A DNA stretch of 46,198 bases, taken from the NCBI RefSeq assembly GCF_001304695.1, contig NZ_JFAQ01000013.1, positions 1 through 46,198 on the forward strand, written 5' to 3'. The notes beneath the pieces were generated by a model. The model worked only from the letters and a program-made list of their open reading frames with translations. It did not search any database and was not told the origin of the DNA. How positions within the stretch are numbered: position 1 is the first letter of the stretch; each line of letters opens with the position of its first letter. Position numbers and translations under genes: made by a program. Shown here in pieces: positions 27,381 through 36,420 of this stretch. This stretch comes from Xanthomonas axonopodis. GTDB lineage: Bacteria > Pseudomonadota > Gammaproteobacteria > Xanthomonadales > Xanthomonadaceae.

Positions 27381-27977
27381 ATGAGGATTCGGGTGGCATT
27401 ACCGGGAGCGCAGATCAGTTGGTGGCGGGGCTGGCTGCAGCCCGCGCAGGCCGATGCGCTGATGCAGGCGCTGCTGGCGCAGGCGCACTGGGAGGTGCAT
27501 CGCATTTGGATGTTCGGGCGCATGGTGGATTCGCCGCGCCTGAGCAGCTGGATCGGCGACGCGCAGGCGAGCTATCGCTACTCGGGCACCCGATTCTCGC
27601 CACAGCCTTGGCTGGAGGTGCTGCAGCCAGTGCGCATGCGGCTGGAGGAGGAGACCGGTCACCGGTTCAACAGCGTGCTGATCAATCGCTACCGAAGTGG
27701 CAGTGACGCGATGGGCTGGCACAGCGACGACGAGCCTGAGCTGGGCGCGCAGCCGTTGATTGCCTCGGTGAGCCTGGGCGCGACGCGGCGCCTTGCATTC
27801 AAGCACCGCCACGATGCGGCGCTGAAGCAGACGCTGGAATTGGGGCACGGCGATTTGCTAGTGATGAGCGGCGATACCCAGCGCTGCTACAAGCATGCCC
27901 TGCCACGCACGGCGCGGCCGGTGGGAGAGCGGATCAATCTGACTTTTCGGCAGATTGCGTCGGCTGCGGCAGGTTGA
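27381..27977 (+). CDS. alkB: AlkB-family alpha-ketoglutarate-dependent dioxygenase
   Basis: A 198-residue Fe(II)/2-oxoglutarate dioxygenase that removes alkyl groups from damaged nucleic-acid bases. The iron ligands are in WHSDDE (HxD, about residues 113-115) and the distal histidine in YKHALPR (about residue 172). The 2-oxoglutarate-binding arginines are in RINLTFR near the C-terminus. NRYRSGSDAMGWH and ISLGATR-like VSLGATRRLAFKH are typical of the ALKBH2/3-like group. The ATG at 27381 lacks a strong ribosome-binding site. Divergent from ETF-QO and convergent with the MCE operon. Confidence 0.9.
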   Translation: MRIRVALPGAQISWWRGWLQPAQADALMQALLAQAHWEVHRIWMFGRMVDSPRLSSWIGDAQASYRYSGTRFSPQPWLEVLQPVRMRLEEETGHRFNSVLINRYRSGSDAMGWHSDDEPELGAQPLIASVSLGATRRLAFKHRHDAALKQTLELGHGDLLVMSGDTQRCYKHALPRTARPVGERINLTFRQIASAAAG

Positions 27978-28173
27978 GGCTGGTGCCGCTGCCGGGTGAC
28001 CGGTCGACGTGCGTTGCGGCAAGCTTGCCGAGGGCGGTGTGTGCCCTTATCCGGCGCTGCGTGCCACCTTCTCTCGCGTGCGGAAGAAGGGAGGTGGGCG
28101 GATCGCGTCGATTGCAGGGTGCCGGACCTTGTGCCGGGTGAGATGAGTCCCGGCTGCAGGTCGACATGTCGGC

Positions 28174-28818
28174 TTACGGTGTGTGCGGCAGCGCCGAACT
28201 GTCCTGCTGCCCGGTGCTCAGCGTCCAGCCGACCAGCTCGGTGGTGACCTGGGTCAGCGCCTGCTCGAAAGCCACAGCCACTGCGGCGGTGTCGGTGCCG
28301 GTGGACGGGCGTGCGACCAGGAAGGTGCGCGAGGCGACCACGCGTTGATCGGTCGAATGCAGCAGTTTGGCGTTGAGCTCGATCGTGGCCGAGGGCAGCG
28401 ACTGGCCGGCGTAATCGGACTCGAAGCGGCGCAGGTCGATCGCCAGCTTGTAGTCCGAGCGGATGCCGGTGCCGATATGCGCCACTGCGGCGATCTTGCC
28501 GGAGTCTTCGAACGCGCGCACCACGCTGTCTTCCAGCATGTCGGTGGCGGGCTGTGCCCAACCAGCGCCGTGGTAGACCTGCAGTTCGCCAGGGGTCGGG
28601 CGCACATTGATGCGCGGGCTGTCGATGACGCGCGCGGCGCTGGGCTTGGCCACCACCAGCTGCCAGTTCACCTGCGGCCACGCAGGATTCGGGGTCACCC
28701 GCACCGTGGGCGCGTAGATGGTGGCCGGCTTCTGGTCGCCGCCGGTCAGCACCGAGCAGCCGCCCAGCGCCAGCAACGAGACGCACAGCAAGGGACGCAA
28801 CAGGCGCATGGCAGTCAT
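28174..28818 (-). CDS. ABC-type transport auxiliary lipoprotein (PqiC-like) of the MCE system
   Basis: A 214-residue predicted lipoprotein. The N-terminus MTAMRLLRPLLCVSLLALGGC has a clear lipobox with the lipidated cysteine at residue 21. The rest resembles the ABC-type transport auxiliary / PqiC domain (YAPTVRVTPNP, LQVYHGAGWAQPATDMLEDSV, YKLAIDLRRFE). It would sit on the inner leaflet of the outer membrane as the partner of the MCE protein in lipid transport. The ATG overlaps the MCE stop (ATGA). It is the last gene of the four-gene operon. Confidence 0.88.
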   Translation of the reverse strand: MTAMRLLRPLLCVSLLALGGCSVLTGGDQKPATIYAPTVRVTPNPAWPQVNWQLVVAKPSAARVIDSPRINVRPTPGELQVYHGAGWAQPATDMLEDSVVRAFEDSGKIAAVAHIGTGIRSDYKLAIDLRRFESDYAGQSLPSATIELNAKLLHSTDQRVVASRTFLVARPSTGTDTAAVAVAFEQALTQVTTELVGWTLSTGQQDSSALPHTP

Positions 28819-29741
28819 TTCGGTTCGAACTCCTTGGGTGCGTCGCGGCCGAGCAGGTAGCGCGCAGGGTTGTTGTCCAGCTTGTCGCTGACCCGGCGCA
28901 GGTCGCGGATCAGGCCACGCAATTCGGTCAGGGTGGGGCCGAGCTGGCCCAGCCCATCATTGGCAAAACTATTGATGGCCGCGCGGTTCTCGCCAAGGAT
29001 GTTGTCGGCGTTGCCGGCCGCCGAATCCAGCTTGACCAGGGTGGCATCGAGCTTTTCCAGGATGCCCGGCAGCTGCTGCACCAGGTTCTGGTCCAGCCGC
29101 TTGATGGTGCCGTTGGTGGTGGTCAGGGTGGTGTCCAGATTGCGCGCGGCATCGCGCGCGCTGACGATCAGCGCCTGCATGCCTTCGTCGCGATCGGCAA
29201 TGCCGCCGCTGATCTTTTCCAGGTTCTGCAGCGTGGCTGAAATGCTGGCCACATTCTTGTCCGAGAGCATCTGGTCCATGCGCTCGACGATGCGGTTGGC
29301 AGTGTCGGTGATGTTCTGCAAAGCCGACGGGGTGGTCTGGATGATCGGCGCATCGCTCTTGTCGATGGTGGTCAGCGCCGGCGCTTCGGGCGTGCCGCCG
29401 GAGAGCTGAATGATCGACGGGCCGGTGAGGCTGGTGATCGCCAGCTTGGCGCGGGTGTCGCTCTTGATCGGCGTGGTGGAGTTGACGCGCACGTGTGCGA
29501 CCACCTGGCGGGGATCGTTCGGCGCCAGGGTCAGCTCGGTGATCGAGCCGACCGCGATGCCGTTGTACTGCACCGGGCTGCCGACCGACAGGCCGGTCAC
29601 CGCCTCGCGGAACACCACCCGGTACTGCTGCCAGGTGCGGTCGGAGGAGTACTTGGCGGCCCACAGCCCGAACAGCAGCAGGGCCAGGCCGGCCACGATG
29701 GTGAAGGCGCCGATCAGGACGTAATTGGCTTTGGTTTCCAT
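28815..29741 (-). CDS. MCE-domain substrate-binding protein (MlaD-type)
   Basis: A 308-residue periplasmic protein anchored by one N-terminal membrane segment (about residues 8-27, METKANYVLIGAFTIVAGLALLLFG). It has a single MCE domain from about residue 38 (YRVVFREAVTGLSVGSPVQYNGIAVGSI) followed by a long helical C-terminus. MCE proteins form hexameric rings that carry phospholipids between membranes. The stop overlaps the lipoprotein start, and the start is two bases from the ATPase stop. Longer than MlaD of Escherichia coli because of the C-terminal helical extension. Confidence 0.92.
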   Translation of the reverse strand: METKANYVLIGAFTIVAGLALLLFGLWAAKYSSDRTWQQYRVVFREAVTGLSVGSPVQYNGIAVGSITELTLAPNDPRQVVAHVRVNSTTPIKSDTRAKLAITSLTGPSIIQLSGGTPEAPALTTIDKSDAPIIQTTPSALQNITDTANRIVERMDQMLSDKNVASISATLQNLEKISGGIADRDEGMQALIVSARDAARNLDTTLTTTNGTIKRLDQNLVQQLPGILEKLDATLVKLDSAAGNADNILGENRAAINSFANDGLGQLGPTLTELRGLIRDLRRVSDKLDNNPARYLLGRDAPKEFEPK

Positions 29742-29743
29742 GC

Positions 29744-30559
29744 TCAGGCGGTCTCGGTGGAGTCGGTCTTGGCCGCGCGCGCGGCGCGGGCGCGCGGACC
29801 GTGAAAATAGTTCTGGATCCAGGGGTGATCGATCTGCTCGACCTCGGCCAGCGGCGCGTTGGCGATCACCTTGCGATCGGCCAGCACCGCGATGCGGTCG
29901 CAGATGGCATACAGCGTATCCAGGTCGTGGGTGATCAGGAACACGGTCAGGCCCAGGGCTTGCTGCAAGGTGCGGATCAAACGGTCGAACGCGGCTGCGC
30001 CGATCGGGTCCAGCCCGGCGGTGGGTTCGTCCAGGAACAGCAACGGTGGGTCCAGCGCCAGCGCACGTGCCAGGCCGGCACGCTTGCGCATGCCGCCGGA
30101 CAATTGCGAGGGCAGCTTGTCCAGCGCATCGGCGGGCAGGCCGGCCAGCTTGATCTTCAGCAGCGCCAGTTCGAAATACCAGCGCTCCGGAAACTCGCCA
30201 TGGTGTTCCTTCAGCGGCACCTGCACGTTTTCGCCCACGGTCATCGACGAAAACAGCGCCCCGTCCTGAAACAGCACGCCGGTGTTGCGGGTGATGTGCT
30301 GGCGGTCGGCGAACCGGCCCGAGCGTGCGTCCGCGCCCAGCACCTGGATGCTGCCGGCGTCGGGCTCGCGCAGGCCCAGGATGCTGCGCATCAGCACCGA
30401 CTTGCCGGTGCCCGAACCGCCGACCACGCCGAGAATTTCACCGCGGCGCACGTCCAGATCCAGGTCTTCGTGCACGGTCTGGCTACCGAAACGGTTGGTG
30501 AGCCCGCGCACGGAAATCGCCAGCTGGTCGTCGTCGGCCTCTGGGCCGGGATTGGTCAC
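29744..30559 (-). CDS. ABC transporter ATP-binding protein (MlaF-type)
   Basis: A 271-residue ATPase. The GTG at 30559 is preceded by GAGGAAGG and begins before the conserved ISVRGLTNRFG; an upstream in-frame start at 30619 lacks such a site. Walker A is VVGGSGTGKSVLMR (about residues 49-62), the ABC signature LSGGMRKRAGLARAL, and Walker B LLFLDEPTAGLDPIG, followed by the H-loop histidine in FLITHDLD. It powers the MCE lipid transporter with the adjacent permease. Confidence 0.93.
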   Translation of the reverse strand: MTNPGPEADDDQLAISVRGLTNRFGSQTVHEDLDLDVRRGEILGVVGGSGTGKSVLMRSILGLREPDAGSIQVLGADARSGRFADRQHITRNTGVLFQDGALFSSMTVGENVQVPLKEHHGEFPERWYFELALLKIKLAGLPADALDKLPSQLSGGMRKRAGLARALALDPPLLFLDEPTAGLDPIGAAAFDRLIRTLQQALGLTVFLITHDLDTLYAICDRIAVLADRKVIANAPLAEVEQIDHPWIQNYFHGPRARAARAAKTDSTETA

Positions 30560-30644
30560 AGCACCTTCCTCTTGAATACCAGTGCAAGCGCCGCGCTGCG
30601 GCTTTGCACGAATCCCCAATCCCGAATGTCGAATCCCGGCTTCA

Positions 30645-31757
30645 TCACCACCCCATCTTCATGAACCACAACGCCGCAATCGCGTCGAGGATGATGACCA
30701 AGGAAATCGTCTGCACCACCGAGGACGTGGTGCGTTCGCCCACCGATTGCGCGGTGCCGCTGACCTTGAGCCCTTCCAGGCAGCCGATCAGGCCGATTAC
30801 CAGCGCAAACAGCGGCGCCTTCGACAGGCCGACCAGGAAATGCCGCAACTGGATGGTCTCGTGCATGCGCGCCAGATACATCTGCGGCGGAATATCCAGG
30901 TCGAACGCGCCCACGGTGACGCCGCCGGCCAGGCCGGCGATCATCGCGATGAAGGTCAGCAGCGGCAGGGTGAAGATCAGTGCGAGCAGGCGCGGGATCA
31001 CCAGCAGGTCGATCGGGTCCAGGCCCAAGGTGCGGATGGCATCGACTTCCTCGCGCGATTTCATCGCACCGATCTGCGCGGTGAAGGCGCTGGCGGTGCG
31101 GCCTGCCAACACAATTGCCGTCAGCAGCACCGCGAATTCGCGCAAGAAGGCGATGGACACCAGCTCCACCACATAAATTTCCGCACCGAAGTCGCGCAGG
31201 ATGGTCGAGCCCAGGAAGGCGATCACCGCGCCCACCAGATACGACAGCAGCACCACCAGCGGCACCGCGTCCAGGCCCACCTGCTCCATGTGATGCACGG
31301 TGGAGGTCAGCCGGAAGCGTCGCGGCTCGTGGATCAGCCGCATGATCTTGACCAGGTTTTCGCCCAGAAAACTGTTCAACTCCAGGATGTCCCGGCCGAC
31401 GCGATGCGTGGCCCGGCCCAGGCGGTCGAGCGCGGCGACGAAGCCGTAATCGCGTTTGGGCTTGGGGCGCTCGTCGTTGAGTTCCTCGATGGTGCACACC
31501 AGTGCCTGGTGCTCATCGCGGAAATCGATCGCGTCTTCCTTCAGGCCCATGCGGCCGGCAAAGCGCAGCAGCTGCAGGACGCCGGCCGAATCCAGCTGCT
31601 GGATGCCGCGCGCGTCGATACGGCGCACCCCGTCGGGCACGGCCTGCAGCAGTTCTGCCTGGGGCAGGGCGGTCGCCAGGATCCAACTGCCAGCGAGGCG
31701 GACCTGTGCCTGATCCTGCGAGTCTTGTTCGATGCGTGGAGGTTGCGGTTTGATCAT
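30645..31757 (-). CDS. MlaE-type ABC permease with N-terminal STAS-like domain
   Basis: A 370-residue protein starting at the ATG at 31757 (MIKPQPPRIEQDS). About the first 110 residues form a STAS-like domain (RLAGSWILATALPQAELLQ, IDARGIQQLDSAGVLQLLRF), related to the anti-sigma antagonist fold of MlaB but here fused to the permease. The remainder is an MlaE permease with five or six membrane segments and the conserved AGRTASAFTAQIGAMKSREEVDAIRTLG loop that meets the ATPase. This is the first gene of the operon permease-ATPase-MCE-lipoprotein, which probably maintains outer-membrane lipid asymmetry. Confidence 0.93.
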   Translation of the reverse strand: MIKPQPPRIEQDSQDQAQVRLAGSWILATALPQAELLQAVPDGVRRIDARGIQQLDSAGVLQLLRFAGRMGLKEDAIDFRDEHQALVCTIEELNDERPKPKRDYGFVAALDRLGRATHRVGRDILELNSFLGENLVKIMRLIHEPRRFRLTSTVHHMEQVGLDAVPLVVLLSYLVGAVIAFLGSTILRDFGAEIYVVELVSIAFLREFAVLLTAIVLAGRTASAFTAQIGAMKSREEVDAIRTLGLDPIDLLVIPRLLALIFTLPLLTFIAMIAGLAGGVTVGAFDLDIPPQMYLARMHETIQLRHFLVGLSKAPLFALVIGLIGCLEGLKVSGTAQSVGERTTSSVVQTISLVIILDAIAALWFMKMGW

Positions 31758-31925
31758 GGGTGGCCTGTCCGTGCCGCCAGCATACAGTGCCAATGTGAGC
31801 GACGGATGGGGACGCCACCGCGGCGGTGTGCCGATGGCCGTCAGTGAGGGCGCCGGCCACGCGCGCTGCGGCATACACTGGCGGCCTCGCCGGACACGGC
31901 GTTTCTCCGATCCGACCCGCCACGC

Positions 31926-33185
31926 ATGTCCGCTGCCACCGTTGTCCTCCCGTCCGCCAGCGCCACCTACGCCCAGCGCGTCGCCTTCGTGTCCGAAATC
32001 GCCGGGCGCCTGCATTCCTATGGCACCACCGCGCAACGGCTGGAAGCAGCGGTGGTGGGGTTGTCTCAGAAGCTGGGCCTGGACTGCGAGCCTTGGTCCA
32101 ACCCCACCGGCATCATCCTGAGCTTCAGCGACCCTACCAAGGCGATCGGCTCCAGCGATATCACGCGGGTGATTCGCCTGGCCCCGGGCGAAAACGATCT
32201 CTACAAGCTCGGCGTGGCCGATTATGTGGCCGACAGCGTGGCCAACGGCCGCATGAGCATCGCGCAAGGACACACCGCATTGCGCCGGCTGGACCGCGAG
32301 GTGGACCGGCGCGGCAAGACCCTGCAGGTGCTGGCGTTCGGGCTGGCCGCCGCCGGGGTGGCCGGGCTGTGGAAGCTGCCGTGGCTGGATATCGCCACGG
32401 CCGGGGCGATCGGCATGTCGATCGGCCTGCTCACCCAGTACACCGACAAGCGCGCTGCCACCAAGGAAGCCGGCGAGGCGCTGGCCGGCCTGCTGGCCGG
32501 GGTGGTGGCGGCGCTGGTGGCTTCCCTGCTGGGGCCGTTGAACCTCAATACGGTGATCATCGCCTCGCTGGTGGTGCTGCTGCCTGGCATGTCATTGACC
32601 AATGCGTTCAACGAGCTGGCCAGCCAGCACTGGGTCTCCGGCACGGCGCGTCTGGCCGGTGCGGTCACCACAGTGCTCAAGCTGACCGTAGGTGCGGTCA
32701 TTGCGGTCACGCTGACCCAGCTGGTTGGCCTGCATCCCCATGTGGCCGCGTTGCGGCCGCAGGCCGGCTGGGTGGAATGGGCCTCGTTGGTGGTGGCCGC
32801 TTATGCGTTTGCGGTGTTGTTCAAAGCCAATCGACGCGATTATTTATGGATCATGGCGGCAGCCATGTCCGGTTATGTCATTGCGCGTCATGCAGGACAT
32901 GCCTGGGGCGGGCCGGCCGGGGTATTCGCCTCGGCGATGGCATTGACCGCTGCGGGAAATTTATTCGGGCGCGTGGTGCACAAGCCCGGTGCGCTGATCC
33001 GGTTGCCCGGCATCATCATGCTGGTTCCGGGAAGCGTCAGTTTGCGGGGCTTTTTGACCTTGGTGCAGCAACAGGATGTCAGTGTCGGACAAGCCGCACT
33101 CTTGGCAGTAACAAATATCGTCATGGCATTGATGGCCGGATTGCTGTTTGGCAATCTGCTCATTCCTGCCCGCAAGAATTTATAG
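31926..33185 (+). CDS. Threonine/serine exporter family protein (ThrE-type)
   Basis: A 419-residue protein with a soluble N-terminal region of about 130 residues (RVAFVSEIAGRLHSYGTTAQRLEAAVVGLSQ) and about ten membrane segments. This matches the fused ThrE architecture, in which the N-terminal DUF1212 half and the C-terminal DUF3815 half are joined. The C-terminal half contains RLPGIIMLVPGSVSLRGF, a conserved block. Relatives export threonine and serine by proton antiport; the substrate here is not proven. Divergent from the MCE operon. A classical terminator follows 18 bases after the stop. Confidence 0.88.
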   Translation: MSAATVVLPSASATYAQRVAFVSEIAGRLHSYGTTAQRLEAAVVGLSQKLGLDCEPWSNPTGIILSFSDPTKAIGSSDITRVIRLAPGENDLYKLGVADYVADSVANGRMSIAQGHTALRRLDREVDRRGKTLQVLAFGLAAAGVAGLWKLPWLDIATAGAIGMSIGLLTQYTDKRAATKEAGEALAGLLAGVVAALVASLLGPLNLNTVIIASLVVLLPGMSLTNAFNELASQHWVSGTARLAGAVTTVLKLTVGAVIAVTLTQLVGLHPHVAALRPQAGWVEWASLVVAAYAFAVLFKANRRDYLWIMAAAMSGYVIARHAGHAWGGPAGVFASAMALTAAGNLFGRVVHKPGALIRLPGIIMLVPGSVSLRGFLTLVQQQDVSVGQAALLAVTNIVMALMAGLLFGNLLIPARKNL

Positions 33186-33202
33186 GGAGAACACCCCGCA
33201 AT

Positions 33203-33229
33203 AAAAACGCCGGCATGGCCGGCGTTTTT
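33203..33229. terminator. Bidirectional terminator between thrE-type gene and H-NS-like gene
   Basis: A GC-rich stem with 3-base loop and flanking A and T runs: aaaaacgccggc-atg-gccggcgttttt. The T-run follows the stem on the plus strand and the A-run gives a U-run on the minus strand, so it can terminate both convergent genes. Confidence 0.9.
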
Positions 33230-33240
33230 ATTGGTTTGAA

Positions 33241-33702
33241 TCAAGCGGCTTTGGACTTCTTGGCGGCGCGCTTGGTGACGGCCTTGCGCGGCGAGGCCTT
33301 CTTTGCGGTTGCCTTTTTCGCACCGCCGACCTTGCTGATCAGGAAGTCTTCCACCTTCTTGCCGGCGGCAGTCAATTCGGCCAGCCAGCGCGGCTGCTTG
33401 CCACGGCCGGTCCAGGTTTCCTGGGCGTTGGCGGGGTTGCGATACTTCGGCGGCACCTTGCCCAGCTTGCGGCCGGCACGCGGACCTGGCTTGCCGGCAC
33501 CCGCCGGACGGCCCGGGCCGGCACTGGCAGAAGCGCCAAACAATTCTTCGATGGAATAACCCTGGGCTTTTGCAGCGCGGGTCAGCTGCGTGCGGACCTT
33601 GGCGATCGGCGCGCGCTTGGCAACCACGGTCTGCTGCTTCTTTGCATTTTTGATCAGGGCGCTCAACTGCTTGGCCGACAGGCCACTAAGATCGATCGAC
33701 AT
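33241..33702 (-). CDS. H-NS family nucleoid-associated protein
   Basis: A 153-residue basic protein. The ATG at 33702 has GGAG seven bases upstream, and the GTG one codon earlier is less likely. The N-terminal half is helical (MSIDLSGLSAKQLSALIKNAKKQ), the region used for dimerisation. The conserved H-NS C-terminal DNA-binding core is KYRNPANAQETWTGRGKQPRW (about residues 89-109). An unusually lysine- and alanine-rich tail follows (KKATAKKASPRKAVTKRAAKK). Xanthomonads encode several such proteins (XrvA, XrvB, XrvC), which silence horizontally acquired and virulence genes; which one this is cannot be told here. Confidence 0.92.
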   Translation of the reverse strand: MSIDLSGLSAKQLSALIKNAKKQQTVVAKRAPIAKVRTQLTRAAKAQGYSIEELFGASASAGPGRPAGAGKPGPRAGRKLGKVPPKYRNPANAQETWTGRGKQPRWLAELTAAGKKVEDFLISKVGGAKKATAKKASPRKAVTKRAAKKSKAA

Positions 33703-33786
33703 CACTGCTCCGGAAGATGAGAGAAAAAGAATGCCGGTCCATGGCAGCGGTCGCCATCATAAAGTGAGAAAACCGGTGTGACAAAT

Positions 33787-33806
33787 GCGCCGAAATAATT
33801 CGGCGC
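33787..33806 (-). terminator. Probable terminator of proS
   Basis: An 8-base perfect stem with a 4-base loop, gcgccgaa-ataa-ttcggcgc, lies 40 bases past the proS stop on the minus strand. Flanking caaa/tttg sequences can extend the pairing around one bulged base. The following minus-strand bases (atttgt) are moderately U-rich. Confidence 0.6.
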
Positions 33807-33845
33807 TTTGTGTTCATCTATTTGAAGCCGATACCCGGGCTTTGA

Positions 33846-35540
33846 TCAATGCCCCAGGCGGGAAAATAACCCGGCTTTATCCAGGTTTTCCGCTGCATCG
33901 GCGGTACGGGCGCGATATTCAAATGTGCCAGCCGCCAATCCGCGTTCCGAGACCACCACCCGATGCGGAATGCCCAGCAGTTCCATATCGGCGAACATCG
34001 CGCCCGGGCGCAGTCCGCGGTCGTCCAGTGCGGCATCCAGGCCGGCGGCAAGCAATTCGTCCAGCAAGGCCTGGGCGGCAGCGAGCACCTGCGGGTCCTG
34101 CTTGGGATTGATCACGCAGACCACCACCTGCCACGGCGCCATCGGCGCGGGCCAGATGATGCCGGCATCGTCATGGTTCTGTTCGATCGCCGCGGCCACA
34201 ATGCGCGAAATGCCGATGCCGTAGCAGCCCATCTTCATCACTGCCGCCTTGCCGCCTTCGTCGATGACAGTGGCTTGCAGCGCCTGCGCGTACTGGCTGC
34301 CGAGCTGGAACACATGGCCCACCTCGATGCCGCGAGCCAGGCGCAGTTCCCCGCCATCGGCCGCGCGTTCGCCCTCGACCACGTTACGCACATCGGCCAC
34401 GGTCCCCGGTTCGGGCAGATCGCGGCCCCAGTTGACGCCGACCAGGTGCGCGCCGGACACATTCGCGCCGATCACAAAATCGGCCAGTGCGGCGACATCG
34501 CGGTCGGCCACCACGCGCACCGGGCGCGCGGTGTTGACCGGGCCCAGGAAGCCCGGCTCGCAGCCGAGGTGCTCGCGGATTTCGCTTTCGTTGGCCAGGC
34601 GGTAATCGGCCAGCCCGGGTACCTTGGCCAGCTTGATCTCGTTGACCGCGTGATCGCCACGCACCAGTACCAGCACGAAGCCGGCCTGGGTCATCACCGC
34701 CACCGACTTGACCGTGCGCTGCAGCGCGATGCCGAGCAATTGGGCCACGTCCTCGCAGGTCTTCTGGGTGGGCGTTGCCACCTGCTGCATCGCTTCGCTG
34801 GCCGCGGCGCGCGGGGCAGGCGGTGCCGTACTGGCGGTTTCCACGTTGGCGGCGTAATCGGAGCCAGTGGAGAACGCCAGCGAGTCTTCGCCGGAGTCGG
34901 CGATGACGTGGAATTCCTGCGATGCGTCGCCGCCGATGGCGCCCGAATCGGCCTGCACGGCGCGGAAATCCAGTCCCAGGCGGGTGAAGATGCGCGTGTA
35001 GGCGGCGCGCATGTTGTCGTATTCGCGCGCCATGTCCTCGTCGGTGAGATGGAAGGAGTAGGCGTCCTTCATCAGGAACTCGCGCGCACGCATCACCCCG
35101 AAGCGCGGGCGGATCTCATCGCGGAATTTGGTCTGGATCTGATAGAAATTCAGCGGCAGCTGCTTGTAGCTGTTGATTTCCTGGCGCGCGAATTCGGCCG
35201 CGGCCTCTTCGGCGGTGGGGCTGTAGCAGAACTCCTGTTCCTTGCGGTCCTTGATCTTGAGCAGCTGCCCGCCGAACTTTTCCCAACGCCCGGTGGCGTC
35301 CCACAGCTCGCGCGGCTGGATGGTGGGAAACAGCACTTCCACTGCGCCGGCGCTGTTCATCTCTTCGCGCACGATGGCTTCGACCTTGCGCAACACGCGC
35401 AGGCCCAGCGGCGACCAGGTGTACAGCCCGGAGGCCAGCTTGCGAATCATGCCCGCGCGCAGCATCAGACGGTGGCTGACCAGCTCGGCGTCGGCCGGGG
35501 TTTCCTTGGTGGTGTGCAGGTGGAACTGGGAAAGACGCAT
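33846..35540 (-). CDS. proS: Prolyl-tRNA synthetase
   Basis: A 564-residue class II aminoacyl-tRNA synthetase of the bacterial type. The ATG at 35540 ([20 protein letters not shown]) gives the standard N-terminus. Motif 2 is [25 protein letters not shown] and motif 3 is [20 protein letters not shown]. Between them, about residues 225-385, lies the inserted editing domain that hydrolyses mischarged alanyl-tRNA. The C-terminal anticodon-binding domain follows. The gene is intact and housekeeping in composition. Confidence 0.97.
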   Translation of the reverse strand: MRLSQFHLHTTKETPADAELVSHRLMLRAGMIRKLASGLYTWSPLGLRVLRKVEAIVREEMNSAGAVEVLFPTIQPRELWDATGRWEKFGGQLLKIKDRKEQEFCYSPTAEEAAAEFARQEINSYKQLPLNFYQIQTKFRDEIRPRFGVMRAREFLMKDAYSFHLTDEDMAREYDNMRAAYTRIFTRLGLDFRAVQADSGAIGGDASQEFHVIADSGEDSLAFSTGSDYAANVETASTAPPAPRAAASEAMQQVATPTQKTCEDVAQLLGIALQRTVKSVAVMTQAGFVLVLVRGDHAVNEIKLAKVPGLADYRLANESEIREHLGCEPGFLGPVNTARPVRVVADRDVAALADFVIGANVSGAHLVGVNWGRDLPEPGTVADVRNVVEGERAADGGELRLARGIEVGHVFQLGSQYAQALQATVIDEGGKAAVMKMGCYGIGISRIVAAAIEQNHDDAGIIWPAPMAPWQVVVCVINPKQDPQVLAAAQALLDELLAAGLDAALDDRGLRPGAMFADMELLGIPHRVVVSERGLAAGTFEYRARTADAAENLDKAGLFSRLGH

Positions 35541-35887
35541 CGGGCTTCGCTTGGGCGGAAAGCCGCTAGTTTGCCAGTCTCGCGCCCTGCCGGTCATCGC
35601 CGGGCGCGCTTTGCCGGTTGTCGCTGGCCAGGGCGGGCCCGCGTGGGACGGCGCAAGTGGCTGGCTTGCCGGCGCACGTGCGCCGCAGGCTGCGTGGTGG
35701 TCCGCATACATCCCTCACCGATACCCGGCGATCGTGCAGCTGTTGGGGCCGCGCTTCTTTTACGACCTACGCACGTGCTGCCATCAGGTTGGTCGCGCTG
35801 GCTCGCCCGGTGCTCGCTGCACCAAGGTGCTGTGGCCCTAGCCCGGCGGCGGGACGGCAACTTCCGCCCCTGGCGGCGCTTCCCGGT
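35541..35887. other. 347-base intergenic region upstream of proS
   Basis: No gene is supported here: the only open frames oppose or extend proS without a start signal. A perfect 16-base palindrome, cggcgcacgtgcgccg, is at 35670-35685, about 130 bases before the proS start. The proS promoter must lie in this interval, but no convincing -35/-10 pair was identified. No tRNA-like or T-box-like structure was recognised. Confidence 0.4.
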
Positions 35888-36289
35888 TCAGGTGGCCGGG
35901 CCGCCCGGGGCTGCCGGCTTGCAATAGGCCTTGACGGCGGCGTCGGCCAGGTTCCTCTGGGTTGCACGGGCCTCCTGGTCCAAGACGGCGCCAGGCTTGC
36001 CATCGGCGCCGGCCGCCATGGAGACCTCTCCCTTGCCGCTGAGCAGTTCCAGATTGCGGCGCGCGTTGAGACAGTCCGCCGATTCAGGCGCGGCCGTCTC
36101 TGCTGCAGCGATCGCCGCGGTGCCGTTGCGCGCATCGATGCGGCGCGCTTCATAGCGCTGGCCGGTCGGTGGCGGGGTTTCGGTGTAGTGGGTCACGCCC
36201 TTGGCGTCCTTCCACTTATAAAGATCGGTCGCGCCTGCGGCGGTGCTGACCAGCATCAACAGGGCGCAAAGCCCGGACGACAGCTGCAT
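35888..36289 (-). CDS. DUF4124 domain-containing secreted protein
   Basis: A 133-residue protein starting at the ATG at 36289, which has AGGGGAA just upstream. Residues 1-20 are a signal peptide (MQLSSGLCALLMLVSTAAGA). The DUF4124 core follows at once (DLYKWKDAKGVTHYTETPPP), a short beta-rich domain common in gammaproteobacterial periplasmic proteins of unknown function. Two cysteines (in ADCLNARR and AYCKPA) could form a disulfide. Divergent from pssA. Confidence 0.85.
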   Translation of the reverse strand: MQLSSGLCALLMLVSTAAGATDLYKWKDAKGVTHYTETPPPTGQRYEARRIDARNGTAAIAAAETAAPESADCLNARRNLELLSGKGEVSMAAGADGKPGAVLDQEARATQRNLADAAVKAYCKPAAPGGPAT

Positions 36290-36420
36290 GTGGCTTCCCC
36301 TGGATGATTCCCGCCGCGATTGCAGCATCCGCAGCGGGCGCTGGCAAGTGATGGGCGCGCAGGGTGCTGAACCAGCAAGCGCGCTACCGCCGGACAGACC
36401 TCAGGCCCTACACTTGGCGG

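Noticed and set aside
33241-33702. Frameshift suspicion in the H-NS-like gene because of its lysine-rich tail
   Set aside because: Frame and DNA-binding core are intact; lysine/alanine-rich tails occur in xanthomonad H-NS proteins.
33963-35927. A 654-codon open frame antisense to proS
   Set aside because: proS is complete and conserved on the other strand; the antisense product shows no domain.
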